Of a DNA stretch of 64,000 bases, positions 8,487 through 16,209 are shown piece by piece. Source of the DNA: UBA5066 sp046331465 (GTDB taxonomy: Bacteria > Acidobacteriota > Thermoanaerobaculia > UBA5066); the NCBI GenBank assembly GCA_046331465.1, contig JAXLQV010000001.1, positions 1,426,001 to 1,490,000 of the forward strand, in the 5' to 3' direction. The position numbers and the translations under genes were made by a program. The notes beneath the pieces are model-generated. The model saw nothing but the letters and a program-made list of their open reading frames with translations. It was not told where the DNA came from and made no database searches. The first letter of the stretch is position 1. Each line of letters starts with the position of its first letter.

Positions 8487-9200
8487 ATGAGCTCACTCCT
8501 GGGCCGCGCCGTCCGGGTCTTCCATCCTTCCGCCTCGGGGGGGCCGGGCCCCCTCGACAGCTTCGTCGATTCCCTCGTCCAGAAGCTCGAGAACTGCCGC
8601 GTCGGCCTCTCCGACGAGACGCTCGCCCGCGGGCCCACGGCGGTCGAGGCCTGGGCCCTGGCGCTCTACGAGGAGGAGATCCCGCGCCTGCGCGACACCA
8701 TCCGCCTCGAGGAGTCGCTCCTGACCCGGGAGGCGCGCGAGGAGCTCTTCCGGAAGGTGGACGACCTCGTCCGGAAGGTCGTCGTCCCGGGCTGGGTCCG
8801 CCTCGCCGCGAAGTTCACGCCCCGCGAGCGGAACGGCTTCTTCGGCCTCGCCGAGCCGCTCCACGGCCTGGAGCGGGCGGGCTGGGCGCTCCTCGGGATG
8901 GCGCTCGGGTTCCTCGTCGTCTGGGCGCCGTTCATCCCGATCTGGTCGAAGGAGTGGGTCCTCCCGTTCACGGTCGGGGGGCTCGTCTTCCCCGAGCTGC
9001 GGCGCTGGTTCTCCTTCCGGAAGTACGAGGGGGAGCTGAACCAGCTCGTGGGGAAGGCCGACAGCGAGATCTCCCGCGTCGACCTCGCCTACCTCACCGA
9101 CACGACGTCCGTCGCCGAGCGCGAGGCGCGCGACGACGAGGAGGCCCGCTCGAGGGCGCGGCGGGTGGCCGCGGAGAGCGCGGCCGGAAGGGAAGGGTGA
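8487..9200 (+). CDS. Hypothetical membrane protein
   Basis: A 237-residue protein that I do not recognise. Its N-terminal half is charged and helical (residues 1-130). It is followed by one or two hydrophobic segments at about 135-175 (WALLGMALGFLVVWAPFIPIW, then LPFTVGGLVFPEL). The tail is rich in Glu, Arg and Ala and probably cytoplasmic. It is the first gene of a unit with two SPFH/band-7 proteins, 4 nt before the next start, so it may belong to the same membrane assembly. A TATACT box precedes it. Confidence 0.7.
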   Translation: MSSLLGRAVRVFHPSASGGPGPLDSFVDSLVQKLENCRVGLSDETLARGPTAVEAWALALYEEEIPRLRDTIRLEESLLTREAREELFRKVDDLVRKVVVPGWVRLAAKFTPRERNGFFGLAEPLHGLERAGWALLGMALGFLVVWAPFIPIWSKEWVLPFTVGGLVFPELRRWFSFRKYEGELNQLVGKADSEISRVDLAYLTDTTSVAEREARDDEEARSRARRVAAESAAGREG

Positions 9201-9204
9201 CTCC

Positions 9205-10362
9205 ATGGTCACGGTGGCGGGGGCGGAGGGGGCCCTCCGGAAGCTCCTCGGCTCCGTCCGGCGGCTCGGCCTCCTCACGGGGCTGACGGTCGGCGGGCTC
9301 GTCCTCTTCTACGGGGCCTGCACGGCCCGGGTGAATCCGAACGAGTGGGGCGTCGAGCAGGTCCGGTTCGGCTTCAAGACGGGCATCAAGGACCGCGCGT
9401 TCGGGCCCGGGCTCTACTTCGTCCCGTTCGGGACGACGATGCACGACTTCCCGCGCGAGATCCACGTCCTGGAGGCCTCGTTCGACCGGCTGGAGTCGCT
9501 CGGGAAGGCGAGGTCCGAGGACGTGAAGGAGAAGGTCGACGAGTACTTCCGGCGGCGCGACAAGGTCCTCGGGAAGCCGACCCACCGCGTCATCGACGCC
9601 TTCAACGTCCAGACGTCCGACGGCTACGCCGTCACCTGCGACGTCACGCTCCTCTACTCGATCGCGGACCCGGTGCGGATCGCGAAGGACTTCGGCTGGG
9701 GATCGCTCTACGTCGACAGCTTCGCCGTGAACACCTTCCGGAACGGCGTCCTGCAGACGATCGGGAAGATGAACGCCGAGGCGTTCTACAACGAGGAGCT
9801 GCGGATCGCGGCGGTGAAGGACGCGGAGGAGTTCCTGAAGGCCCGGTTCGCCGACCGGGGCTTCAAGGTCGAGACGCTCCTCCTCCGGAACTACGTCTAC
9901 GCCGAGAACTACGAGAAGGCGCTCCAGGAGAAGAAGGTCGCCGTCCAGACGGCCGAGAAGAACCGCAAGGAGGCGCTCGTCAACGAGGAGCGGGCCAAGC
10001 TCGAGCAGATCCAGTCGAAGGGGAACGCCGCCATCACGATCGCCGAGTCGGAGGTGAACGCGCAGATCGCGAAGATCCGCGCGGAGGCCGAGCTCTACGC
10101 CTCGCAGACGCGGGCGAAGGCCGACAAGGAGGTCAACGTCGCGCAGGCGGAGGCGAAGAGGCTGAAGGCCGACGCCCTGAACGCGTCGGGAGGGAAGTAC
10201 GTCGTCGCCCTCGAGACCGCGAAGATGTTCGAGAACATCGAGGGCGCCGTCATGACGCCCGAGCAGTACATCTCCTTCATCCGGAACGCCTGGGCCGTCA
10301 TCGGCGTCAGCTCGGGGGCGGCCCCCGCGCCCGCCGCCGCCCCGGCGGGGGTGAAGAAGTGA
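9205..10362 (+). CDS. SPFH/band-7 domain membrane protein (prohibitin-like)
   Basis: A 385-residue protein with an N-terminal membrane anchor (about residues 22-40, TGLTVGGLVLFYGACTARV) and the SPFH core (about 45-250). VNPNEWGVEQVRFGFKTGIKDRAFGPGLYFVPF, split over residues 42-74, is the usual band-7 opening. A long Ala/Glu/Lys coiled coil (about 235-330) and an Ala-Pro tail follow. Members oligomerise into rings or microdomain scaffolds on membranes and often control proteases. Its stop overlaps the start of a second SPFH gene (GTGA), so the two products probably form a hetero-oligomer. Confidence 0.88.
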   Translation: MVTVAGAEGALRKLLGSVRRLGLLTGLTVGGLVLFYGACTARVNPNEWGVEQVRFGFKTGIKDRAFGPGLYFVPFGTTMHDFPREIHVLEASFDRLESLGKARSEDVKEKVDEYFRRRDKVLGKPTHRVIDAFNVQTSDGYAVTCDVTLLYSIADPVRIAKDFGWGSLYVDSFAVNTFRNGVLQTIGKMNAEAFYNEELRIAAVKDAEEFLKARFADRGFKVETLLLRNYVYAENYEKALQEKKVAVQTAEKNRKEALVNEERAKLEQIQSKGNAAITIAESEVNAQIAKIRAEAELYASQTRAKADKEVNVAQAEAKRLKADALNASGGKYVVALETAKMFENIEGAVMTPEQYISFIRNAWAVIGVSSGAAPAPAAAPAGVKK

Positions 10363-11414
10363 GGCGCCTCGCTTCGGCCGCGCTCGCGGCCCTCGCCGCC
10401 GCTTCGCTCGCCGGGTGCCGTCCCACGAACTCGACCGAGGTCGGCGTGAGGACGAACCTCTTCGGCATCTTCGAGAAGAGGGGAGCCCAGGAGGTCTACG
10501 CGCCGGGCGGGGTCTACATGGTCCTCCCGGTCGTCAACTCCTGGACGACGCTCTCCGTCGCCCAGCAGAACCTGATGATGAACGCGAACCCGAGCGAGGG
10601 GGACCGTCCCATCCCGGACGAGGTCACGTTCAAGACGAAGGACGGGAACAACGTCCACATCGACGTGAACGTCATGTGGCGGATCGACCCGAAGAAGGCC
10701 GGCCCCCTCGTCTCGAGCGTGGGGCAGTCGGTGGACGAGATCAAGGAAAGGGTCGTGCGGCCGATCTCCCGGTCGGTGATCCGCGACGTCTTCAACGAGA
10801 TCACGTCCGAGGAGTACTACCAGGTCGCCATCAAGAACGCGATGGCCGAGAAGACGCGGAAGGCGCTCGTCGCCTCGCTGTCGCCGTACGGGATCCTCAT
10901 CGACTCGCTGCAGGTGCAGCAGCACCGCTTCGACCCGGCCTACCAGGGGGCGATCAACGCGCAGAAGCAGGCCGAGGCCGACCAGCAGAAGCTCGTCGAG
11001 CAGCAGAAATCGATGGAGGTCCAGAAGCGCTCCGAGCTGGAGGGGCGCCGCGCCGACTGGAACAAGAAGACCGAGGACGCGCGGGGCGAGGCGGGACGCC
11101 TCCGCAACGACGCCGACGGCTACTTCCAGACGAAGACGAACCAGGCCAAGGCGGTCGTCGCGGTCGCGCAGGCCGAGGCGGAGGGGATCCGCAAGGAGGC
11201 CGAGGCCCTCGGGAAGATGGGGGGCGACGCGTTCGTGAAGATGCAGGTCGCCAAGCAGTTCGCGCAGAAGAAGATCCTCATCGTCCCGGGGACGAACGTC
11301 TCGACGATGAACGTGAACGAGATGGTCGACTACCTCGTCGGGCACGCGGCGCGGCCCGTCGCGCCGGCGCCCGCCGACGCCTCCCCGGCGCCGCAGGAGG
11401 GCGAGAAGAAGTAG
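10359..11414 (+). CDS. SPFH/band-7 domain lipoprotein
   Basis: A 351-residue second band-7 protein, translationally coupled to the first through a GTGA overlap. Unlike its partner it has a lipoprotein signal (lipobox LAGC, Cys at about residue 21), so it should be lipid-anchored rather than spanning the membrane. The SPFH core (about 30-215, VGVRTNLFGIFEKRG, DGNNVHIDVNVMWRID) leads into a Gln/Glu/Lys-rich coiled coil (about 215-300) and a Pro-Ala tail. The overall order matches prohibitin-like HflK/HflC pairs, though no HflK/C-specific motif is evident and no FtsH lies nearby. Confidence 0.86.
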   Translation: MRRLASAALAALAAASLAGCRPTNSTEVGVRTNLFGIFEKRGAQEVYAPGGVYMVLPVVNSWTTLSVAQQNLMMNANPSEGDRPIPDEVTFKTKDGNNVHIDVNVMWRIDPKKAGPLVSSVGQSVDEIKERVVRPISRSVIRDVFNEITSEEYYQVAIKNAMAEKTRKALVASLSPYGILIDSLQVQQHRFDPAYQGAINAQKQAEADQQKLVEQQKSMEVQKRSELEGRRADWNKKTEDARGEAGRLRNDADGYFQTKTNQAKAVVAVAQAEAEGIRKEAEALGKMGGDAFVKMQVAKQFAQKKILIVPGTNVSTMNVNEMVDYLVGHAARPVAPAPADASPAPQEGEKK

Positions 11415-11437
11415 CGGCGGGACGCGGGCACCGGAGC

Positions 11438-11467
11438 TTGCCAGAGGGCGCGTCCGTTCGGCAGACT
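11438..11467 (+). promoter_or_regulatory. Candidate promoter for the SurA/DsbA fusion gene
   Basis: TTGCCA (11438-11443) and CAGACT (11462-11467) are separated by 18 bp, and the -10-like box ends 6 nt before the ATG at 11474. The gene has no Shine-Dalgarno, consistent with a leaderless transcript. Confidence 0.45.
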
Positions 11468-11473
11468 GGGCGG

Positions 11474-12511
11474 ATGAGACACGCGACGCTCGTCCCCCTG
11501 CTCGTCGGCGCCCTCCTGGGCGGATGCTCCCGGCCGTCGGGAGCGGCCCAGGACCCGTCGACGCCCGTGGCGAAGGTCGACGGGCGCGCCATCACGGAGG
11601 GCGAGCTCGCGGCCGAGGCGAAGGCGGCCCTCGTCGCCGCCGACGCCCGGCACGCCGAGGACGTCTGGAACGCCCGGAGCCGCGCCCTCTCGGCCCTCGT
11701 CGACCGGCGCCTCCTCGAGGCGCGGGCCGCGAAGGAAGGGATCACCGTCGACGCCCTCCTCCAGCGCGAGGTCTCGGGGAAGGTCCCCGAGCCGGACGAG
11801 GCGACGCTCCAGGGGGTCTACGACCAGACGAAGGCGACCGGCCGGCCGCTTCCCCCTTTCGCCGAGGTGAAGGGCGAGATCGCCGCCTTCGTGAAGGGGC
11901 AGTCGGTCGAGGGGGCTCGACAGGCCTACCTCGGAAAGCTCCGCGCCGAGGCGAAGGTGGAGACGTTCCTGCCGCCGCTCCTCCTGCCGAAGGTGGAGGT
12001 GAAGGCGGACGGGCCGTCCCTCGGCGACGCCGCGGCGCCCGTCACGATCGTCGCCTTCTCCGACTACCAGTGCGAGTTCTGCGCGCGGGCCGAGCCGACC
12101 CTCAAGCAGGTCGCCGTCGCGTATCCCGGCAAGGTCCGCATCGTCTTCCAGCCCTACCCGCTGAACATCCACCCGCTCGCGCCGAAGGCGTCCGAGGCGG
12201 CCCTCTGCGCGGGGGAGCAGGGGAAGTTCTGGGAGATGCACGACCAGCTCTTCGCGAACCAGAAGGCGCTGGCGCCCGACGCGCTGAAGATCCACGCCCG
12301 CGCCGTCGGCCTCGACGGGGCGAAGTTCGACGCCTGCCTCGACTCGGGCCGCACGGCGCCGGCCGTCGAGTCGAGCCGGAAGCTCGGGGACGGCCTCGGC
12401 GTCTCGTCGACGCCGACGTTCTACGTGAACGGCCGGCCCCTCACGGGCGCCCTCCCCTTCGAGAGGTTCAAGGAGCTGATCGACTGGGAGCTCGCTCACC
12501 CGGCGCGCTGA
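11474..12511 (+). CDS. Lipoprotein with SurA-like N-domain fused to DsbA-type thioredoxin domain
   Basis: Likely envelope thiol oxidoreductase or chaperone. The 345 residues start with a lipoprotein signal (LLGGC, Cys at about 16). A SurA/peptidyl-prolyl isomerase-like N-terminal helical domain follows (about 28-155, VAKVDGRAITEGELAAE, ALSALVDRRLLEARA). Then comes a DsbA-like thioredoxin domain (about 170-345) with CEFC at 200-203 in FSDYQCEFCARAEP and the cis-Pro segment SSTPTFYVNG. No PPIase catalytic domain is present, so the N-part is probably a substrate-holding chaperone. The CxxC dipeptide (Glu-Phe) resembles the DsbG/BdbD-like DsbA_4 group. Confidence 0.88.
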   Translation: MRHATLVPLLVGALLGGCSRPSGAAQDPSTPVAKVDGRAITEGELAAEAKAALVAADARHAEDVWNARSRALSALVDRRLLEARAAKEGITVDALLQREVSGKVPEPDEATLQGVYDQTKATGRPLPPFAEVKGEIAAFVKGQSVEGARQAYLGKLRAEAKVETFLPPLLLPKVEVKADGPSLGDAAAPVTIVAFSDYQCEFCARAEPTLKQVAVAYPGKVRIVFQPYPLNIHPLAPKASEAALCAGEQGKFWEMHDQLFANQKALAPDALKIHARAVGLDGAKFDACLDSGRTAPAVESSRKLGDGLGVSSTPTFYVNGRPLTGALPFERFKELIDWELAHPAR

Positions 12512-12581
12512 GCCGGCCGGGCGGCGCCGGAGCGGGCCGGCGGGTGGCCCGCCGCGGGTGAAGCCCGTATCATCCGCGCCG

Positions 12582-13493
12582 ATGAAAACGGAGGTTCTCC
12601 GCCCCATGCGCAAGCTCGTCGTCCTCCTCGCCGTCGCGGCCGCCTGCGGCTGCTCGCGCGAGTCCGCGCCCGTCGCCGACAAGGCGAACGCCCCGAAGAC
12701 CGAAGCCGCCCCCGCGAACGCCGGGAGTCCCGAGGGCGCGACCGCCCCCGCGATGCCCCCGGGCCACCCGGAGACCGGGGCGCCCGCCGCCGCCGGCCCG
12801 GAGACGGTCCTCACCGGGACCGTCGTCGAGACGATGGACTCGGGCGGCTACACGTACATGAAGCTGAAGACGACCGGCGGAGAGGTCTGGTCCGCCGTCA
12901 ACGCGGCGAAGGTCGCGAAGGGCCAGACGGTCCACGTCGCGAACCCGATGCCGATGGACGGCTTCGAGAGCAAGACGCTCGGGCGGAAGTTCGACCGGAT
13001 CTTCTTCGGCACGCTGTTCGACCCTGCGAACGCGCCGGCCGCCTCCGCGGCCGCTCCTCCCGCGATGGGCGGCGCGGCGCCGGCCGCCGCCATGGGAGGC
13101 CCTTCCGTTCCGCCGCAGGTGGCCGCGCAGCACGCGGCCGCGGGGTCGGGGCCGGAGGTGACCGAGAAGATCTCCGTCGCGAAGGCCGAAGGGGCCGACG
13201 GACGGACGATCGCCGAGCTCTACGGCCAGCGCGCGCCGCTCAAGGGGAAGACCGTCGCCGTCCGGGGGAAGGTCGTCAAGTTCAACGGCGGGATCATGGG
13301 GAAGAACTGGATCCACCTCCGCGACGGCTCCGGCACGCCCGAGGGGAAGAACAACGACCTCACCGTGACGACGGACGCCGCCGCGAAGGTCGGGGACGTG
13401 GTCGTCGCGAAGGGAACCGTCACGACCGACCGCGACTTCGGCGCCGGCTACACCTACGCGCTCCTCCTCGAGGACGCGAAGCTCTCGAAGTAG
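12582..13493 (+). CDS. Lipoprotein with two OB-fold-like domains
   Basis: A 303-residue exported lipoprotein; the signal ends in ACGC (Cys at about 25). Two similar segments are visible. The first (about 75-150) holds TVLTGTVVETMDSGGYTYMK and a Met/Pro-rich stretch. The second (about 210-300) is an OB-fold pattern, LKGKTVAVRGKVVKFNGG and NWIHLRDGSGTPEG, common in putative nucleic-acid-binding-like periplasmic proteins. The linker is Ala/Pro/Met-rich. Start is uncertain: this ATG has TATCAT 8 nt upstream, while an in-frame ATG at 12606 has GGAGG 11 nt upstream. Function unknown. Confidence 0.75.
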   Translation: MKTEVLRPMRKLVVLLAVAAACGCSRESAPVADKANAPKTEAAPANAGSPEGATAPAMPPGHPETGAPAAAGPETVLTGTVVETMDSGGYTYMKLKTTGGEVWSAVNAAKVAKGQTVHVANPMPMDGFESKTLGRKFDRIFFGTLFDPANAPAASAAAPPAMGGAAPAAAMGGPSVPPQVAAQHAAAGSGPEVTEKISVAKAEGADGRTIAELYGQRAPLKGKTVAVRGKVVKFNGGIMGKNWIHLRDGSGTPEGKNNDLTVTTDAAAKVGDVVVAKGTVTTDRDFGAGYTYALLLEDAKLSK

Positions 13494-13505
13494 CCTGCGG
13501 CCCGC

Positions 13506-14156
13506 TCAGCCCCCGCCCTTCCGGAACCAGTGCGGGTCCGGAAGGCGGAGGCCGAGGCGGACGGACGCCATCCGGAGGAGGACGATCGTCGCGAAGCCGG
13601 CGGCGTCCGCGATCGCCTGCGGGAAGTCGAGCACCGGCCCCGCGAGGACGACGAGACACCCGAGGAACGACGCGGCCGCGTAGAGCGGACCCGGGCGGAA
13701 GATCGACGGGACCTCCCGGACGAGGACGTCGCGCAGCACCCCGCCGAACGTCCCGGTGACGACGCCCATGAGCGCCGCGGGAAGCGGGGGGAGCCCCGCC
13801 TCGAGCGCGTATCGGACGCCGGTGAGGCTGAAGAGCGCGAGGCCGAGCGAGTCGACGAAGGTCGACCTCCGGTCGAGCGCGTCGGCGACGGCGAAGGCCC
13901 TCCGGCTGTAGACGAACGGGAGGCAGAGGAGGAGCGTCACGAAGACGTACTCCTTGCTGCTGACCCAGAAGAAGGGACGCCGCTCCAGGAGGACGTCGCG
14001 GAGCGTGCCGCCTCCGAACGCGGTCACGAGGGCGAGCGTGAAGGTCCCGACGATGTCCATGCGCGCCCGGGCGGCGGTGATCATCCCCGAGACCGCCGAG
14101 ACGAGGACGGCCGCCGCCTCGACGGCGATCGTGAGCTGGGGCGGGGGGGGCTTCAC
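13506..14156 (-). CDS. TRIC-type (UPF0126) cation channel family protein
   Basis: A 216-residue membrane protein with about seven hydrophobic segments and two internal repeats. Each repeat has the family's glycine-rich motif followed by RD: AFGGGTLRDVLLERRPFFW near residue 50 and GTFGGVLRDVLVREVPSIF near 135. Prokaryotic TRIC proteins are trimeric monovalent cation channels; physiological role here unknown. The GTG start overlaps the stop of the MFS gene (GTGA), so the two are co-transcribed. Confidence 0.88.
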   Translation of the reverse strand: MKPPPPQLTIAVEAAAVLVSAVSGMITAARARMDIVGTFTLALVTAFGGGTLRDVLLERRPFFWVSSKEYVFVTLLLCLPFVYSRRAFAVADALDRRSTFVDSLGLALFSLTGVRYALEAGLPPLPAALMGVVTGTFGGVLRDVLVREVPSIFRPGPLYAAASFLGCLVVLAGPVLDFPQAIADAAGFATIVLLRMASVRLGLRLPDPHWFRKGGG

Positions 14157-15346
14157 TCCGCCGGAGTGTAGTCGCCCGGAGGCCGGGGCCGGGGGACGAG
14201 GGCGAGCGTCCGGAGCGGCACGAGGTAGAGCGCGAAGGCGGCGCCCGTCGCGACGAGCGCGGCGCGCAGTCCCGCCGCCTCGACGAGCGCGCTCCCGATG
14301 AGCGGCCCTCCCATCATCCCGGCGGCGTAGGCGACGTTCACGAGCGAGAAGACGCTCCCGAAGCTCCGGCTCCCCATCGCCTCGACGGCGTCGGCGAGGC
14401 CCGGGCTGACCGGGCTCAGGACGAACGACGTGGTGACGCCGAGCGCCCCCATGGCGACGGCCACGGAGGCCTTCGTGGTGAGGAACGCCGGCAGCGGCAC
14501 GAGGAGCGCGGCGAGGACGAAGCCGGCGAGGAGGACCCTGCGCCGGCCGACGCGATCGGAGAGGCGGCCCATCAGGGGCGACGTGAGCGTGTGCGTGGCC
14601 GCGGACGCCGCGAAGAGGAGCCCGATCCCGGAGGCGGACATCCCGAGCGCCGCGTCGAGGTGGAGCGGGAGCGTCGACTCGAGGACCGCCCAGAGCGCCG
14701 CGCCGAGGGCCATCGCCCCGGCGAGCGTCCGGACGGGGGCGTTCGCGAGGAGTCCCGAGAGCCCGACCCGGGGCCCGGCGGGGGGCTCGGCCTCGCGGAG
14801 GAAGAGGAGGCGGGCCGCGGCGTCGGCGAGCGCGAGCCCCGCGACGAGGAGGAACGGGCTCCGGGGGCCCGCGGCCTCGGTCAGGAAGCCCGACACCGGC
14901 GGGCCGAGGAGGACGCCGAGGTTCGCGGCCGCGAAGGCGGTGGCCATCGCCTGGCCCCGGCGGTCGGACGGGAAGCCCTCCGCGAGGAGCGCGAGGCCCG
15001 AGGTCCACGTGGCTGCCGCGGCGAGCCCCTGGAGGACGCGGGCGAGGACGAGGAGCGGGTACGACGACGAGAAGGCGAAGAGGACGGTCGTCGCGCCGAG
15101 CCCGACGAGCCCCCAGAGGAACGGCTTCCGCCGCCCGACGCGGTCGGAGAGGCTCCCGAGCGGAACCGTTCCGCCGAGGATCGCCGCGGCGTAGGCGCCG
15201 ACGAGGACCCCGACCTCCATCTGCGAGAGGTCGAGCGCCTTCGCGTAGTGCGGGAGGAGCGGGACGAGGAGGTAGTAGAGGATCGAGTCGGTGAAGAACG
15301 CCAGCCCGACGACGAGGAGGAGGGCGGCGGGACGGGTCCGAGTCAC
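14153..15346 (-). CDS. MFS transporter, DHA1-like exporter
   Basis: A 397-residue major facilitator with about 12 hydrophobic segments. The loop 2-3 motif GSLSDRVGRRKPFLWG (about residue 60) recurs as GRLSDRVGRRRVLLAG near 255, the mark of the two MFS half-domains. The motif-C-like GPPVSGFL in helix 5 suggests a drug/H+ antiporter (multidrug or metabolite exporter). Substrate unknown. The GTG start is preceded by TACCAT ending 6 nt upstream and no Shine-Dalgarno. It is divergent from the nucleotidyltransferase-like gene at 15404. Confidence 0.85.
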   Translation of the reverse strand: MTRTRPAALLLVVGLAFFTDSILYYLLVPLLPHYAKALDLSQMEVGVLVGAYAAAILGGTVPLGSLSDRVGRRKPFLWGLVGLGATTVLFAFSSSYPLLVLARVLQGLAAAATWTSGLALLAEGFPSDRRGQAMATAFAAANLGVLLGPPVSGFLTEAAGPRSPFLLVAGLALADAAARLLFLREAEPPAGPRVGLSGLLANAPVRTLAGAMALGAALWAVLESTLPLHLDAALGMSASGIGLLFAASAATHTLTSPLMGRLSDRVGRRRVLLAGFVLAALLVPLPAFLTTKASVAVAMGALGVTTSFVLSPVSPGLADAVEAMGSRSFGSVFSLVNVAYAAGMMGGPLIGSALVEAAGLRAALVATGAAFALYLVPLRTLALVPRPRPPGDYTPAE

Positions 15347-15403
15347 GGGCCGATGGTACCGGCGGGACCGCGCGCGCGTGCCGGAGCGCGAGAGAATCCC
15401 CGC

Positions 15404-16195
15404 GTGGACGCTGCCGCCTACGCCGCCTTCACGGACCTCCTCGCCCGCCGCCTCGACGCCGACCCGCGGGTCGTCGGGCTCGTCGCCCTCGGGTCGATGT
15501 CGGGCGAGGGGACGCCGCCGGACGACTTCTCCGACCACGACTTCTTCGTGGTGACGCACCCGGGGGAGGAGGAGCGCTTCCGGAAGGACCTCTCATGGCT
15601 CCCGCGGGCCGACCGGATCGTCCTCGCGCACCGCGAGACGGAGCACGGCCTGAAGGTCGTCCTCGACGACGGGCACCTCCTCGAGTTCGCCGTCTTCGAC
15701 CTCCAGGAGCTCGGCGTCGCCCGCGCGAACCGCTACGCCGTCCTCCTCGACCGTGGCGGGGTGGCGAAGCGGATGGCCGAGGTCGCGGCGAAGCCCGCCG
15801 GCCGGCCGGAGGACCGCTGGCTCTCGGGGCAGCTGCTCGGGAACCTCCTCGTCGGGGGCGGGCGCGCGGCCCGCGGGGAGCTCCTCTCGGCGCGGCTCTT
15901 CGTGGCGGGGCACGCCGCGGGGCAGCTCCTCCGCCTCCTCGCGCGGCACGTGCCGGCGGAGGAGCCGGCGCCGCTCGACGACCTCGACCCGTTTCGCCGC
16001 TTCGAGGCGGCGCACCCCCGCCTCGGCGCGGCGCTGAACGCCGCGCTCGGCCTGCCGCCGCTCGACGCCGCGGTCGCGCTCCTCGACCTCGCCGGGCGCG
16101 AGCTCGCGCCGCGCGTTCCGGGGTGGCCTCTCGCCGCTGCGGACGCGGTGAGAAAGAGGCTCTCGGAGGCGCGGGCGAAGCGCGGCGCCGGTTAG
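15404..16195 (+). CDS. Nucleotidyltransferase-fold protein
   Basis: A 263-residue soluble protein whose N-terminus has a polymerase-beta-like signature: GLVALGSMSGEG near residue 28 followed by DDFSDHDFFVV, in which the two Asp residues of DHD would bind metal. The helical C-terminal half (about 120-263, GQLLGNLLVGGGRAARGELL, GHAAGQLLRLLARHV) resembles the aminoglycoside nucleotidyltransferase/HEPN-like arrangement. The substrate is unknown. The GTG start has GAGAAT 6 nt upstream; no closer in-frame ATG begins before the GSMS motif. Confidence 0.7.
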   Translation: MDAAAYAAFTDLLARRLDADPRVVGLVALGSMSGEGTPPDDFSDHDFFVVTHPGEEERFRKDLSWLPRADRIVLAHRETEHGLKVVLDDGHLLEFAVFDLQELGVARANRYAVLLDRGGVAKRMAEVAAKPAGRPEDRWLSGQLLGNLLVGGGRAARGELLSARLFVAGHAAGQLLRLLARHVPAEEPAPLDDLDPFRRFEAAHPRLGAALNAALGLPPLDAAVALLDLAGRELAPRVPGWPLAAADAVRKRLSEARAKRGAG

Positions 16196-16198
16196 AAT
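16193..16198 (+). promoter_or_regulatory. -10 box TAGAAT before tryptophanase
   Basis: TAGAAT ends 11 nt before the ATG at 16210 and overlaps the stop codon of the preceding gene. Tryptophanase may thus be expressed from its own near-leaderless promoter. No tnaC-like leader peptide is present. Confidence 0.45.
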
Positions 16199-16209
16199 CC
16201 CCGGTTGCC

